Below are positions 43,019 through 54,505 of a DNA stretch of 64,000 nucleotides, piece by piece. Within the stretch, counting starts at the first letter, position 1; each line of letters begins with the position of its first letter. The position numbers were made by a program, and so were the translations under genes. The notes beneath the pieces are model-generated. The model made no database searches and was not told where the DNA came from. It saw only the letters and a list, made by a program, of their open reading frames with translations. The DNA comes from Paragorgia papillata (taxonomy: Eukaryota; Cnidaria; Anthozoa; Scleralcyonacea; Coralliidae): the NCBI GenBank assembly GCA_035771165.1, contig JAWNZC010000324.1:668501-732500 (forward strand), read 5' to 3'.

Positions 43019-44380
43019 AAAGGTCTTTCAGATTCTGAAATTCTTTGTTAAATTGACGGGAAGTATTTCACTTCAATCATCTTTATTATTTCACACGGCT
43101 TTTTCTCGGAGAATTGTTTTGCGCTAGAATAAGAACTATAAAAATAGGTCCGCTTTGCGAACATGCGTCTACGTAGTTGGCGACAGGACGGAATTGTGCA
43201 AAAATGTACGATTTGTTGGTATCCTATTTTCGACATGGCTGTGTATGTCGCTAGAAGATTTTGCAGGGGAGTACCAGCTCAAATCTGCCGATAAAATAAA
43301 ATAACAGATTATCTAGACTTTCGACAGTAATTAACACACATTTGTCATATGGGTGTAGCACACCATATAAACTCTTCTTTAGAAATCTTGAATATTGCAA
43401 CCGTGTTGAAGTGAATAGACAACAAATAATGTTCATAGTTTAGCTGCGAGGGTAAGAACACTTTATTAAGAGCACTTGCTAGTGAATAAGAAGGTTCATT
43501 ATCATTCATTTCGTCTCTATTCCGCATTCTGACTGGTTAATTCATCTGCACATAACTGACTGCAAATAATTTTCGTAAACATGGCGGTGATGGTGGCTAG
43601 TTTTCCTCAGCTGTCCGAGAAAGTAATCGAGAGTATTTGGAAGCATCCATAACGACAATATACTTCAGAAAAGAAATATTTAAAAGGAAGATTTATTTTA
43701 GTGAGATAAAAAGCAAGACTCGTGCCAAGTTTTACGAAGATTTTAACGAATGCCGAAGACAAAGACAAAGAGAAGAATGGCGATCTCTAAATTCAGGCAA
43801 TTCAGATTTTTAACTATTTTATGAATGATAAATCAATTATTGAACTCGTCTATCGCAAAGATCATGATTTGTCAGTAGCTCGTCACTGACAAGTCATGTT
43901 TGGCTCAGACTCATCCAATAATTGATAATTGTGTGTTGTCATATGTACATCACCAGCAAAGGAATCACTAAACTGTAAATTATAGACGTTATCGTCCACT
44001 GAAATCGTTTCTGGAAAATCAGTTAATGATAAAAACGTTTTTTAATAGTATTACTTATATACAAGTATAAAGGCTATTTCCAGCAAACAGTTCAGTATTT
44101 AAGCAAGATGAATCCCATGTTGTGATATATTTTTAAGTGAATATGTATTATTGCAGTCAATGACATGGCTACGCATCGTTTATCAGCTTTTTGTCTAAGT
44201 AAACCGGTATTGCCTTGACTAAAATCATCACAAATTGTTTTGCTTGGATCAATTAAGTCATATTACACTGTAGACCTTGAATTTTCCTCAACATCATTTG
44301 CCATTCTCAACAGGAGTGCAACATACATGCACTTCGTTCTTATTTTTGTATTGTTTTGCCAATCGTTTTAATGTTGTTAA
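43019..44380. other. AT-rich spacer, no convincing gene
   Basis: Short frames only. At 43581 an ATGGCGGTGATGGTGGCTAG start opens a 23-codon frame (MAVMVASFPQLSEKVIESIW) that stops at once; it may be a captured or decayed first exon. 43670-43710 repeats words found at 20575-20625. Confidence 0.4.
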
Positions 44381-44384
44381 GAAA

Positions 44385-44935
44385 TTATAGCCCAGACAAT
44401 AACTTTGAAAAAGCCTATATATCAAACACAAATGAAGATAAAATATGAAAACTTTAATGAACTAACGTTTCGTTACAACTCAGTAGCAACATCAACATTT
44501 ATATAGGTGTATATATATTTACATAAAATTTAAGATATGTGACAAATTAGTGTTATATTACAAAACGGTCAAAAAAAGTTTAAACATTTAAAATACAAAA
44601 CGGTAAAAAAACGGTCGGAAACGGTCAAAAGGAGAATAAGATTTAAAATACGAACAAAAGTAGGTATAAAATGATATAAGATAATGGGACAGATCTTATA
44701 TTATTATTAAGAGAAGGATTAAGTTTACTAATGAGTAAGCCCTCTCTAACCAACAATTCAAAAGAGGAAGAGTACGACGTCAAAATAGAAAAATTATCAA
44801 AGGAAATAGGAAGCTGAGTGGACTTGTGATGAGCTAGAACACTCGACAAATATATGTTCGAAACCGTTTTGCCAGTATATGGTGAAATTCCAATATGTTC
44901 AGAAACCCGCGTATGTAAGTTTCTCGTCATTTTTG
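44385..44935 (-). pseudogene. Penelope-like element fragment: GIY-YIG endonuclease end and 3' UTR
   Basis: The minus-strand frame 44930-44643 reads NLHTRVSEHIGISPYTGK, then FELLVREGLLISKLNPSLNN. This is the second half of the GIY-YIG domain (conserved Arg, His and following block) found at the end of Penelope-like polymerases. The GIY and YIG strands themselves are cut off. Downstream, 44461-44500 holds a hammerhead-like remnant, and ATAGCCCAGACAATAACTTT (44389-44408) matches the end of the other Penelope fragment. Confidence 0.75.
44461..44500 (-). ncRNA. Degenerate hammerhead-like motif of the Penelope fragment
   Basis: On the minus strand GATGTTGCTACTGAGTTGTA is followed by ACGAAACGTTAG. 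The GAAAC strand and part of stem II are recognisable, but the CTGANGA box reads TTGATG. Probably inactive. Confidence 0.4.
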
Positions 44936-45329
44936 CAAATTTCGTTAGATATTCAAAATGTTTTAAAGATGCAATACTAAAATCTAAGATGCTCTTTCTT
45001 AGACCTCCAATATAAGTTAGCTTTAATTGCCTAAACTTGTTTTAAGTCTATTTTTGAGTGAAAATGTGTTTTTAACAGTGAGAAATTTCCCCCCAGTTTT
45101 TCTCACCCCAGTACTTTCCTGTGCAGCAGAGCGCAAAATTTCCTTGAGAATTTTATAAATATTTCTTTTCGAGAGCTAAAAATTATTCTGAAAGTTGACA
45201 AAAAAGTTATCTTTTTGGTGTGTATATGAAGATCATGCGTACTACCTGTGTTATTAATGGATGCAAAAAAGAGAGGATATAAAGTCGTGAAATAGAAGAG
45301 TCATATGTTGCCTTTCATAGGTAAGGATT

Positions 45330-46140
45330 TAAATTGATTCTCTAATGAAAATATTGCAGGCAATGTTTTTGCATAATCTTAAACAGGATATGGTAATTAG
45401 TAAAATTGCAAAGTTTCATTTCAAAATTCGTTGAAGAAAAGGTGATATTTTACGTGTGAAGTTTGTATTTTGGAGCGCCAACATTAAAGGTGCTGTCCAG
45501 TCCGTTCTGCGCATGATCCGCATCTTTGTTTATCTGGACCATCAAACATGACATTCGTAGATAATTACATGAAGTACTCAGCTCAATGTAAACCGTTATA
45601 AGCGTCATGGCAGAAAACCAAGTGATTCGGTGAGGATATCTCTTCGGATTTCTTCTATTTCTTCTGAAAATGTTTTGTTTTGGGTACAAGTAATGAAGAG
45701 GAAGCAAGAAAAGCTTACAATCTTCAATAAGGTATCACTAAATATTTTTATAAACGAAGAAGTAAACATTAGTTTCGTACATGCGCAGAACGGACTGGAC
45801 AGCACCTTTAAAGTGGCCGACCTTGAGAAGAATGAGTCGAGGAAGCTTATGACGCCATAGACTCAACAACAACAATGACCCTTTTGTTGACAACAACAAT
45901 GACCCTTTTGTTGACAACAACAATGATATTTTGTTTTTGTTGAGTCTATGACGTCATAAGCTTCCTCGACTCATTCTTCTCAAGCTTCCTAATGGCGGTG
46001 CTCCAAAATACAAACTTCACACGTAAAATATCACACCTTATCTTCAACGAGTTTGCAATTTTATAACTACCATATCCTCCTTAAGATTATGCAGAAAAAT
46101 TGCCCACAATATTTTCATCAGAGAACCACTTTAAGGTAAA
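45330..46140. repeat. Nested inverted repeats, 0.8 kb
   Basis: The outer arms 45335-45482 and about 45992-46140 are inverted copies (GTGAAGTTTGTATTTTGGAG with CTCCAAAATACAAACTTCAC). Inside lie a second inverted pair (GTGCTGTCCAGTCCGTTCTG at 45491- with CAGAACGGACTGGACAGCAC at 45786-) and a third (GACTCATTCTTCTCAAG with its complement, 45822-45984). The centre has three copies of a 24-bp CAACAACAATGACCCTTTTG unit (45866-45932). Frames here are palindrome artefacts. Confidence 0.8.
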
Positions 46141-46292
46141 CTAGTAGTTTACATACTTCTATAGGATAGGAGACTCGTTCTTAAACGGGGAAATTTAAGC
46201 AAAGAAACCTTGTAAATGTTCAGCGAGATTGTCACTGATTTCGCAAGCGTGAATTTCAAACCAGTGTACTCAAATTGAATATTAAAACGTTT

Positions 46293-46461
46293 AAAGCACT
46301 CTTTGTTCGCGTTTTATCGATATTTACATTCACTCGTTCTCTAAGAAGGAACTCGAAATTAAATACTACATTTGGCTTCTACTCGACGAGTATTTAATTT
46401 CTCATTCCTTGTTAGCGACCTCGTGAATGTAAATCTCGACAACACACGCACGCGAGTGCTT
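46293..46461. repeat. Hairpin with TCGATATTTACATTCACTCG arms
   Basis: AAAGCACTC (46293) pairs with GAGTGCTTT (46453-46461). The arm 46317-46336 pairs with CCTCGTGAATGTAAATCTCG, and AAGGAACTCGAAATTAAATA pairs with TATTTAATTTCTCATTCCTT. Confidence 0.7.
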
Positions 46462-47469
46462 TAACCATAAATAATTAACTTTTCTATCCCACAATACAAC
46501 GTTTTAGCTGCGTGGAACCCATAAAAGCATTTTCAACATGGCATCTGGCAAGTAACTTTACTTTTATCCTTGTGGATTAAGAAGAAATTACGTTATTACG
46601 TCATATTCTATGCCTCGCGGTGCCGGAGTGTATGTTGCGTCGAAAAATTTAGTAAAGCAAGACAGATTGCCATAATTCACAATTGCGTTTGCCACCCTAT
46701 AGGGAGTGCAGAAAAGAGCGCTTGTCTACTGAAAACCCGGTCGCATACCACCAGTTTCTCGATGTAAGAAATATTAACCAATGAAACGCCTCACCACGTA
46801 ATGTTGTAAAAGTAAATAATTTAAGTCAGTATAAAAGTCAACTTAAGTTGCATATGCAATCTCAATCAAAGTATCATTTTAGGCCTAGGAGATTTTTAAT
46901 TCTATAAGAATTTGATGTAGTTAGTTAATAAGAACAACTTATGATAGGGGTAACCTCTAGCTTCTCTTGCAAGGACCTTGAAGAATTTTTTCGTTTGTTT
47001 GTCTTTGTAAGCATATGTACATTTATTTTTTTATCAATCGTGAGCCGGCGGAATCCTATGTAATGCTGCAATTTGATTGGGCAGTTTTTTACGATATCTG
47101 ACCACGGTCCGAAAGTGATATTGTTTTACAATTAAGAATTTACTGTTGGTCGATTTTCATAACTATTTCGCTTGACACTGGAGAAAATAGATTCAGACGA
47201 AAGGTGATTACGATATTAATGAATCATTTTATTATCCAAATGCTTCTGACAATTGTGAAAACAACAAATTTGTGGAAGAAAAGCCAGAAAAACTGTTTAT
47301 ACAAACAAACATCAACGAGCGAAGACATGTCGACTTGACATTCAAGTTATAAATTGCTTAAAGGACAACATCCCGAAAACACTTTAAATATACATTGGAG
47401 ACTGTATTTCTAATGACTCGTTGAAATATATACAAATATAGATGACATACCACTGCATAAAATAAATAT

Positions 47470-47599
47470 GTTATTTACCGTTTTTGGTCGGTCCGTATAT
47501 AGAAAAATATTTTCCCTCGGTCTCAAAAATGCTTCTCGGCCGTTTTTGGGACCTCGGGAAAATGTTTTTCTATACGGACCTCCCAGCCTGTAAATAACG
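47470..47599. repeat. Hairpin element (GTTATTTACCG ends)
   Basis: GTTATTTACCG pairs with CTGTAAATAAC. GGTCCGTATATAGAAAAATA pairs with TTTTTCTATACGGACC. The apex is CTTCTCGGCCGTTTTTGGGA. Same family as 37017-37156. Confidence 0.7.
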
Positions 47600-47642
47600 T
47601 TAACATATATATCTTCCTTAATTTTAAGTATTTAAATACCTA

Positions 47643-48126
47643 TATAGGCTCGATTTCCAGCAGTATATCTCGGGTTCCGACACTTACCTCCCCCAAAATC
47701 ACGACTGAACTCGTGAACTTGTCCATTGTCGATTTGCAGCAATCACAAACGTGCCTGCACATTTTCAGCAAGTATATACTATTAGGATGATTGTATGAAT
47801 TACCCTGTATGTTCAAAATGGCGATCAATACAGTGCTGATGATTGAGGCAGGCGATCGCATTTTAGAAACGTTAAAGATTGATTCTCTGAAGATTTACAA
47901 CGGGAAGCTCTAGAGAAATTGGTTAATGGACAATATATTATCGTCTTTTAGCCTACAGGATCGGAGAAGTCACTTATATTTCAGTCAGCTTCTATGGTTT
48001 TTGATAATCGTAAAATTAATTGATGCAAAACGTCACAGACACGTTCTGGGGGTGACGCGTTCAGCCGTCTCTTCTGGGGAAGGTAAGTATACCGGGGCCC
48101 GGGAGACCGCTGGAAATCGAGCGTAT
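47643..48126. repeat. 484-bp MITE with long inverted ends
   Basis: The left end TATAGGCTCGATTTCCAGCA and right end GCTGGAAATCGAGCGTATA are inverted. They continue inward to CACTTACC and GGTAAGTATACC with some mismatches. The short frame inside is not conserved. Confidence 0.65.
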
Positions 48127-48257
48127 AAAGCACCTTGAGCAAAAATAGTTGCAATAGAAATACCAGGCGGTAAGCGAGGTCTTGTTAGAAAAATGATAGC
48201 CCAGAAAATAACTTTAAGGAAAACCATAACGAATACATAATATTTCAAAAAAAATTT

Positions 48258-48304
48258 AATACTGACGTTTCGTTACGTTACTAACCTAGTAACATCTTCA
48301 GAGT
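48258..48304 (-). ncRNA. Hammerhead ribozyme-like motif, left inverted pseudo-LTR
   Basis: On the minus strand ACTCTGAAGA (box CTGANGA) is followed by TGTTACTAGGTTAGTAACGT and AACGAAACGTCAG. Stem II can form from GTTAC with GTAAC, then GAAAC and GTC follow. One unpaired U after the box, and a duplicated GTAAC, may weaken it. Penelope-like elements carry such motifs. Confidence 0.6.
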
Positions 48305-48532
48305 GAATGAATTATTTACAGAGATTGATATTAAATGGCTAACTGATACATAAATAGACGGTGACAGAAGCGACAGAGGAATAATTAATGAACATAAAGA
48401 AGTGAGAACTCAGGAGCGTGCAAAGGAGAGGAAAGAGGTGACAAAAACTAAAAGCCGTAGGCAAGATAATATTAAAAAAGTGTCAAAAACCCCTGAAAAA
48501 CTGTTCGTTTTATAGATCGTTTACCTTTTAGT

Positions 48533-48778
48533 ATGGGGTCGTATGTAGTTTATAAATTTACGTGTCGATGCTGCCAGGCGTCGTATGTTGGTGAAACATG
48601 CCGACTATTGTATACCAGGATCTCAGAACACATGGGTATCTCGGCCTACACAGGAAAAACGCTTTCTGTGGCTCAACTCTCTAGTGTTTTAGCACACAAA
48701 ACACAAGCTGGCCATGATGTGTTGTCTTTGGACGATTTTTCAATTAGTTCGACCAAATTTGATGTTCTCATACGATAA
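48533..48778 (+). pseudogene. GIY-YIG endonuclease domain of the Penelope-like element, C-terminal break
   Basis: The frame reads GSYVVYKFTCRCCQASYVGE, then RLLYTRISEHMGISAYTGK. VVY and YVG are the GIY and YIG strands, with the conserved Arg and a His after them. Cys residues before YVG form the usual CxxC of this group. A stop at 48776-48778 (IR*) interrupts the end. The same frame then continues with KPSLNENIRSF-like residues, the usual C-terminal block. Single stop, otherwise recognisable; no RT upstream. Confidence 0.8.
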
Positions 48779-48993
48779 AACCCTCTCTTAACGAAAACAT
48801 TCGATCTTTTCCTTTGACACTTTTGAATATTATCTTGCTTGCGGCTTTCAGTTTTTGTCACATCTTTCCTCTCCTTTGCACACTCCTGAGTTCTCACTTC
48901 TTTATTAATGCTCATTAATTATTCCTGTCACTTCTGTCACCGTCTATTTATGTATCAGTTAGCTATTTAATATCAGTCTCTGCAAGTAATTCC

Positions 48994-49037
48994 ACTCTGA
49001 GGATGTTACTAGGCTAGTATAAATGAAACGTCAGTAC
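48994..49037 (+). ncRNA. Hammerhead ribozyme-like motif, right pseudo-LTR (degenerate)
   Basis: ACTCTGAGGATGTTACTAGG is followed by CTAGTATAAATGAAACGTCA. The boxes CTGANGA and GAAAC-GTC are kept, but the right side of stem II is mutated (TAGTATAAAT instead of TAGTAAC), so pairing is reduced. Confidence 0.5.
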
Positions 49038-49090
49038 TAAATTTTTCCGAAATACTATGTATTCGTTACGGTTTTCCTTAAAGTTATTTG

Positions 49091-50107
49091 AAGACCATCA
49101 TGCACTTTGAGTAAATTGATTAACTGACCGACCAACCTACCGACCGACCGAGCAACTGACCAATCGACGAAGTGACTCACTGATTGATTACCTGTACCCA
49201 ATGTGTTGAAATCAACACATCGATAATACACAACAGAACTACTTCTCATTTTTCAGGTAGACCGGATATATACATGCAATGTCTTTGTAGTAGACCAGTA
49301 AGTATACATGTCTGACTGAAGAATACACGGCTTTATCAAATTATACAATTGCTGTTTCTTTTTGCCAAGCAAAGTTCGCATCTTTTTTTTAGCCATTTTG
49401 AAACGCAGGTGCTCTGTCGATAATTTAGGGTGATTGCATGGTGTTATTTCTGTTTCGTAAATTCCAAATGTTGAAAGTTCGGACAGTTCATTTTATTTTC
49501 GTAGCGAAAATAGTTTCGGTGTTTGTAAAGTAAATCTTTTTCAGGAATGTTCCGTCAGTCGCTTGTGATTTGAATTGATTTGTGTTGCTGTTGTCCGTGT
49601 CGTTTGTTACTTTAGCTGGTAAGCAAGACTTTCGGCGAGGCATTTAAGAATAACATGGACGTATAGTAGACACACTAAAGTAGTAATAGATATATAACTT
49701 AGCTCCTTGGACTTTGGCTCAATGGCGAATACTCTCTTGCATGGTCCTTGTTAGCCTGAAAAACATCAAGGAAAAAATCAATATTCTTGTATTTTTTGCC
49801 CACTAAAATAGCGGAAGTTTCTTTCACGACAGTAACACAAAGCAATTTTATATTTGTCTTATAAAATTGGGAACTGTTTTACCTCATAAAAAGTAATGAT
49901 TAATAACAATAATAAGTTATTATTTATCACGTCTTGATTTTCCAATCACTTTCGAGTAGCTCTTTTAGCGGTGGTGGTTTTCATAACTATATATATATAT
50001 ATGTATATATACACTAAAGTAAATATAAACAAATAAATTTCCCAACGCCGCCGATGGAGAATCAGATATAGTTTAACGCTACTCTGCCTTAATAAACGTT
50101 TTTGAAC
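49091..50107. other. Spacer, nothing recognised
   Basis: Low-complexity GACCGACC-like words at 49127-49170 and a short TA array at 49989-50010 are visible. No gene, no long repeat. Confidence 0.5.
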
Positions 50108-50111
50108 GTAG

Positions 50112-50215
50112 TTTAACTCTTTCTTGTCCGAATCGGTCCTTAGTGTTTTATTCTAGCTAGCGCCAGACGATTTTATTCACCTCTGGGGAAGCCCTCGGAC
50201 AGGAATGAGTTATAA
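50112..50215. repeat. 104-bp MITE (TTTAACTCTTTCTTGTCCGA ends)
   Basis: The left end pairs with TCGGACAGGAATGAGTTATA at the right. The internal GCGCCAGACGATTTTA recurs in complement at about 57428-57458 (AAATCGTCTGGCGTTAGCCA), where another member starts TTAACTCTTTCACGGCC. Confidence 0.65.
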
Positions 50216-51743
50216 AGAGTCACCGTTCGTGAACCATTCATGACAAACACCGTATTCATATAGATGGCCGCCAATTTATTATCTTTTATATGCATTTAAA
50301 TTAGCCTTCCCGCCCTCGTTCCTCTGTAAAAGTTATTTTCAATTATAAACACAAGACTGACGAGGTTTGAAAGGCTAATTTAAAAACACATAAAGAATAT
50401 AGATTGGAGTCATTTTTATGAATACGTGTATTGCGTAGGATAATTCAGAAATTATCACCACCAATCCACTGTACCGCTCATTTAAATGCAGAAAAAAGAA
50501 TATTTAAACTAGTGGTCATTATGAAAATGGTCTATTTGCATCTTGTTGGTAGATAGTGGCATCAGGGGTTCATTGAGAGTACAAATACAAGGTGTGCTCA
50601 CAACGATGAAGACACTATAGAACGGAGTATCGAAATGTTGGATCATAAACAGAAACGTTTTAAGCTATACTTTACAATGCTATACATAATAGCGTTACAT
50701 CATGTCTGATTCTTCTTCACCATGAGACTTGGCTGCGTTGGAAATTCATTTGATGTTTATGTAATAGATCAAACACGAGTTTGAGTGTTTCATTAGGGGT
50801 TCCAAACACGAGAAAACAAATGAAAACCGAGGGTGTAGCCCCGAGTGTTTGGAGTCCCCTGATGAAACATGATAAACCAGTGCTTAATCTTGCTTCTCAA
50901 ACGAGTATTTGCATCACGATTTGCGGTGTTTTCTTCATTGATTTCAATATGCAGCTTAATAAATGCATGTGATGTGGTATACGTTCATGGATTGGCTACG
51001 ATAATTCATGATTATTAAGGATTTGAGAAACCTATTTCAAAAACTGATTAATAATTATTCATGATTTAAACACAAATAAAATCAGTACCATGTCCGTGGT
51101 TTTCCTGATTTACGTACTAAACTTTAACTTTGATTTTCTCGGCTTAGACAATGTTATTTTTCAAAATTACTACGTCAATTAACGACTTACCAAATAGATT
51201 GTTTCTGAAGTTATTCAAAACATTCGCAGTACATGCTTTATCAGATCTACTGAAACACTTGGCTATCGCCTCGTATTTTAAATCTGATAAAGCACTGCTG
51301 CTCATGTTTTAACTACTACTTAAAAATAAGCCAAGCCCATTTTTAATTTGATTAAATTTAAATTATTTCGAGTCATGCATGGTTGGGAGTAAGTTAAAGA
51401 AATTTGTAATTCGAACTCACGGCAATTGCAAAAAACAATTTTCTTCTCTTACCCTGCTGGGATGAGGGACATGAGTGTCGACAGCGTCCACGCCAATATT
51501 AATCTTTTCAACACGACATCCTACAATGAATAAACCAACCATGACTTATGTGGAAAACCAAAAGGTTCAAGATATACAAAAAAGAAATAATTAACATATG
51601 GAAAAAGTTACTGACTTGTTTACAAAAAAATGTGGCCAGGGGCGCAAGCTTTCAGATAATATTGGTGAGTTGCAATCAATCCCCTGAGATTTAGAGGACA
51701 AAGACACAGCGGCCATGTTGGTTGGTAGGTACAATAACATCTA
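50216..51743. other. Spacer with two short hairpins
   Basis: The hairpin at 50787-50869 is described separately. A second, at 51237-51294, pairs GCTTTATCAGATCTACTGAA with TTTAAATCTGATAAAGC. No gene was recognised. Confidence 0.5.
50787..50869. repeat. Hairpin with TGTTTCATTAGGGGTTCC arms
   Basis: The left arm 50787-50810 is mirrored by GGAGTCCCCTGATGAAACA (50851-50869). The apex is ACCGAGGGTGTAGCCCCGAG. The short frame through it is not a gene. Confidence 0.7.
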
Positions 51744-52848
51744 ATACTAGAAATACATGAACGCAACAACCCCTCGCCCGCTTTATATGCATTTTTTAAC
51801 CCCACTCCCCCCCTCCCCCCCCCCAATTTTTTTTTTTTTGTTGTATTAATGACACACAGATCAGAAAACATCCCAGAAAATTAGTTAGCAAGTTCATCTG
51901 CAAGTTCATCTGTAGTCATATATTGACACACCGAAAGAACATGCAAAGTCAATATTATATATAAACAGTGGCTAAGAAAATACACAATGTCAACGTCCTA
52001 GCGTTCAAAGACAATTCTAGACAATATATTATTTATATTAATTTTTTTCAAGATTTCTTCCGTTTTAACTCAGCTAAACTGGTAAATACGAATCTCCTAC
52101 CGTTAAACTTTCTTCTGCTTTTGTCACCACAAACACTGCCAATTCAGTCTAGTCTTGTCGGATTGTTTTTCTCGTTCGACGTTCGCGGTTTCTTACTTTT
52201 TTCGTTGTTGACACATATAAATATGACAAGGCATCATTCAGTTCTCTTCATGATGTAAAAAGCCGTTTGTTTCAAAATTTCTTTATCGTTCCCTCTCGAG
52301 TTATGTAGAATACATCAGAGCAAATTCTTTACCGGCTTTGAACAGTTTCACTTCTTCTTTCAGTTGATTTCGGTCGGCATCGTTTTCGGTCTTTTATCGT
52401 ATTAATTTTTAGGCTTTTTTCAGTGGTTTTAAGTCGTATTTATTGTTGTCTTTTTCTCGCTGCCACATCTCTTGTTAGCCTTCTTTCTTTGTCTTTTTCC
52501 ATAGTAATATTAATGTACATTTTAGCTGAAACCATTTTTTTCTGGCAAATATTTCTTTCGTCATATATGATCGTTGAAAAACTTATAAATCGAACTTATA
52601 AATTATAATTTGCTGACGTAAATTTAAGTAATTTGAATAATTTAACAGGTTAGTTACCAGCACCCTGCTATTCGAACTGCGCAGGTTGTGGATTTGATAA
52701 TATATATATATATATATATATATATACAAACAGGTTTCAGAATTGCTTTCAGCTTTTCATCTCGCGTGTAAAGTGGACTCCACGCACGTCGAGATTAGCA
52801 CCCTCACCGGGCTCCGGGCCTTCGGCCCTCCGCCTGGGCTCGGGGATA
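51744..52848 (+). repeat. 1.1-kb dispersed repeat, copy 3
   Basis: Collinear with 8095-9174 and about 90% similar by reading. It has the same start (ACTAGAAATACATGAACGC), the same poly-C tract and the same GC-rich end (GGGCTCCGGGCC, GGGCTCGGGG). A small insertion with CGTTCGACGTTCGCGG lies near 52172-52235. Frames at 51968-52608 are shadows. Confidence 0.75.
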
Positions 52849-53364
52849 ATATTCTTTTGTACCTAACAACCAACATGGCCGCTATGACGTTACATGCAAC
52901 CCAGCAATACGGTTTTGACTGTGGTTAAATTCGCGTGGTTCTCTGGTCAAGGAAATTGAGAGCGAATATTAATCTAATTGTTTTAGTAGAAACTAACTTG
53001 TGTACCTTTATTCTTCCGGATTATTTCAAAAAACAAAAGGTATAACCATTGTTCCTGTGTGAAAACCAAGGTAAAGCTAATCTTCAACTCCTCGTCACCT
53101 CCATGTTGAATTGTTGATGTTGTTTTACTGCACGACCGCGCGGGTCCTTGGTACTCAATTTCCCACTCACTATCTACCGACGGCTAGATATCGAGTAGAG
53201 TAGCCAATAAGATAAATAGTATTCTAGTAAGTTTCTACTACTAAAAAAATAGCTATCAATGCTTACCAAATGCGATAGGAGTCAGTTTATACACAGTGTG
53301 CAGCGGAACTCTCATATACGGCAATTGATCTGTAAACCAAAAAATATAATCAAGTGTGTTGTTA

Positions 53365-53712
53365 GGGCGCTGCCTCTCACCAAAAGGTAAGCCTGATTAG
53401 ACGGGTTAAGTACTTGCATGGGTGATCGCTTGGGATTGACCCCGTTGTCTAGCTTGGAACTCGTGTGAGTAGAGTTGTAGTTGATCTCTCCTGTGCTTCG
53501 AGGGTTACTCACCGGGTTCTCCGGTTTTCCCCCCTCCGTAAAATCAACAACTTTATCTTAGCTGTGATCCGTGGTCTGAACTGTGTCGTATGGCGGCTGC
53601 CTGGAGCGCATTTGATATGCCTCGACACAGCCACGTTAATCTGCGTCCTCCGTAATTCAGCCGCTGGCTGCGAGTAAGGATGATTAGTCCCCAGTCCTTT
53701 ACCCCTTTAAGA
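53365..53712 (+). repeat. 5S-rRNA-derived SINE (SINE3-like), copy 1
   Basis: AAGGTAAGCCTGATTAGACG, then GGTTAAGTACTTGCATGGGT and GATCGCTTGGGA, matches the internal promoter part of 5S rRNA (AAGCTAAGC...GGTTAGTACTTGGATGGG..GACCGC.TGGGAA) with several changes. The body that follows (GTTGTAGTTGATCTCTCCTG ... GGTTCTCCGGTTTTCC ... ATGGCGGCTGCCTGGAGCGC ... CTGCGAGTAAGGATGAT) is shared with copy 2. It is a pol-III-type retroposon. Because the 5S similarity covers only the promoter half, it is not a 5S gene. Confidence 0.8.
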
Positions 53713-54311
53713 TCTTACACAATTTCTGAAGTGACATGTAAATTAATTAAAATAGCTATTTATATGCCATATTTCTTTTAGAGTTAGATATACATATTTA
53801 TCTAACATTCGCTTTAGCTGGATTGGTAGAGAACATGCATGCAGACCAGAGCCAAGATACGACATAAGTTAAACTAGCTCTGTATTTCAGTTTCAGGTGT
53901 TTTTGATGTACAAGCTATCGTAAGTAGTTAATCTCACAAAACTCTGAGCTCCAGCCGGAACCCGACCCCACAACCATAGGCGTAGCAGCCTAATTCTGTT
54001 TGGGGGGTGGGGGGCAGAGGTTTTTGTCCGAAAAGGTTGGGTTAAAAAATGATTTTTAAGACGTATTTTTCAGTCTTAGTTTAACGTATCAATTTTTCTT
54101 CATCATTTCACAGCAATACATGTCAAAATTGCCCGACATTCCTGCAGAAATTGCCCGAATTTTTATCTGTGCATCTGTCCTTTTATAGATCAAGGCAATC
54201 GACGAATAAAATGCACGTACTATTCAAATTACTGTATAAACCTGAACCGTATATGTGGAATTAGTAAATAATAATGTTTAAATTAAATAATATAAATTTA
54301 CAGTATTTTAT

Positions 54312-54357
<46 letters not shown>

Positions 54358-54505
54358 TATAATATATAATTATTATTATTAATATAATAATTAATATTAT
54401 TAATATAATAATAAATATTATTAATATTAAATAATATATTTTAGTAGTATTAGAAAATATTAATAATTAATATCATTTCTCAACATTAAATCCCACTTTC
54501 TGAAT
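53713..54505. other. AT-rich spacer
   Basis: Near 53978-54010 sequence with ATAGGCGTAGCAGCC and GGGGGGTGGGGGG resembles a hAT-type MITE end. From 54300 to 54475 the sequence is almost pure A/T (TA array, then ATTATTAATA). No gene. Confidence 0.6.

Larger units (their letters stand above)
48190..49090 (+). mobile_element. Penelope-like element fragment flanked by inverted 3'-UTR copies
   Basis: The centre is a GIY-YIG endonuclease frame (48533-48778). Its 3' UTR (about 48790-49090) appears again, reversed, at about 48212-48490: for example TTTTTGTCACATCTTTCCTC with GAGAGGAAAGAGGTGACAAA, and CGTCTATTTATGTATCAGTT with its complement. Penelope-like elements are known for such pseudo-LTRs in tandem or inverted order, and for hammerhead ribozyme motifs in them. 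The RT part is missing. Confidence 0.8.

Noticed and set aside
48083..48092. Splice-donor-like GGTAAGTAT in the MITE right end
   Set aside because: It belongs to the inverted end of the MITE (47643-48126); no exon was recognised beside it.
53379..53445. 5S rRNA gene
   Set aside because: Only the internal promoter half resembles 5S rRNA and the rest is a SINE body shared with another copy; therefore called a 5S-derived SINE.
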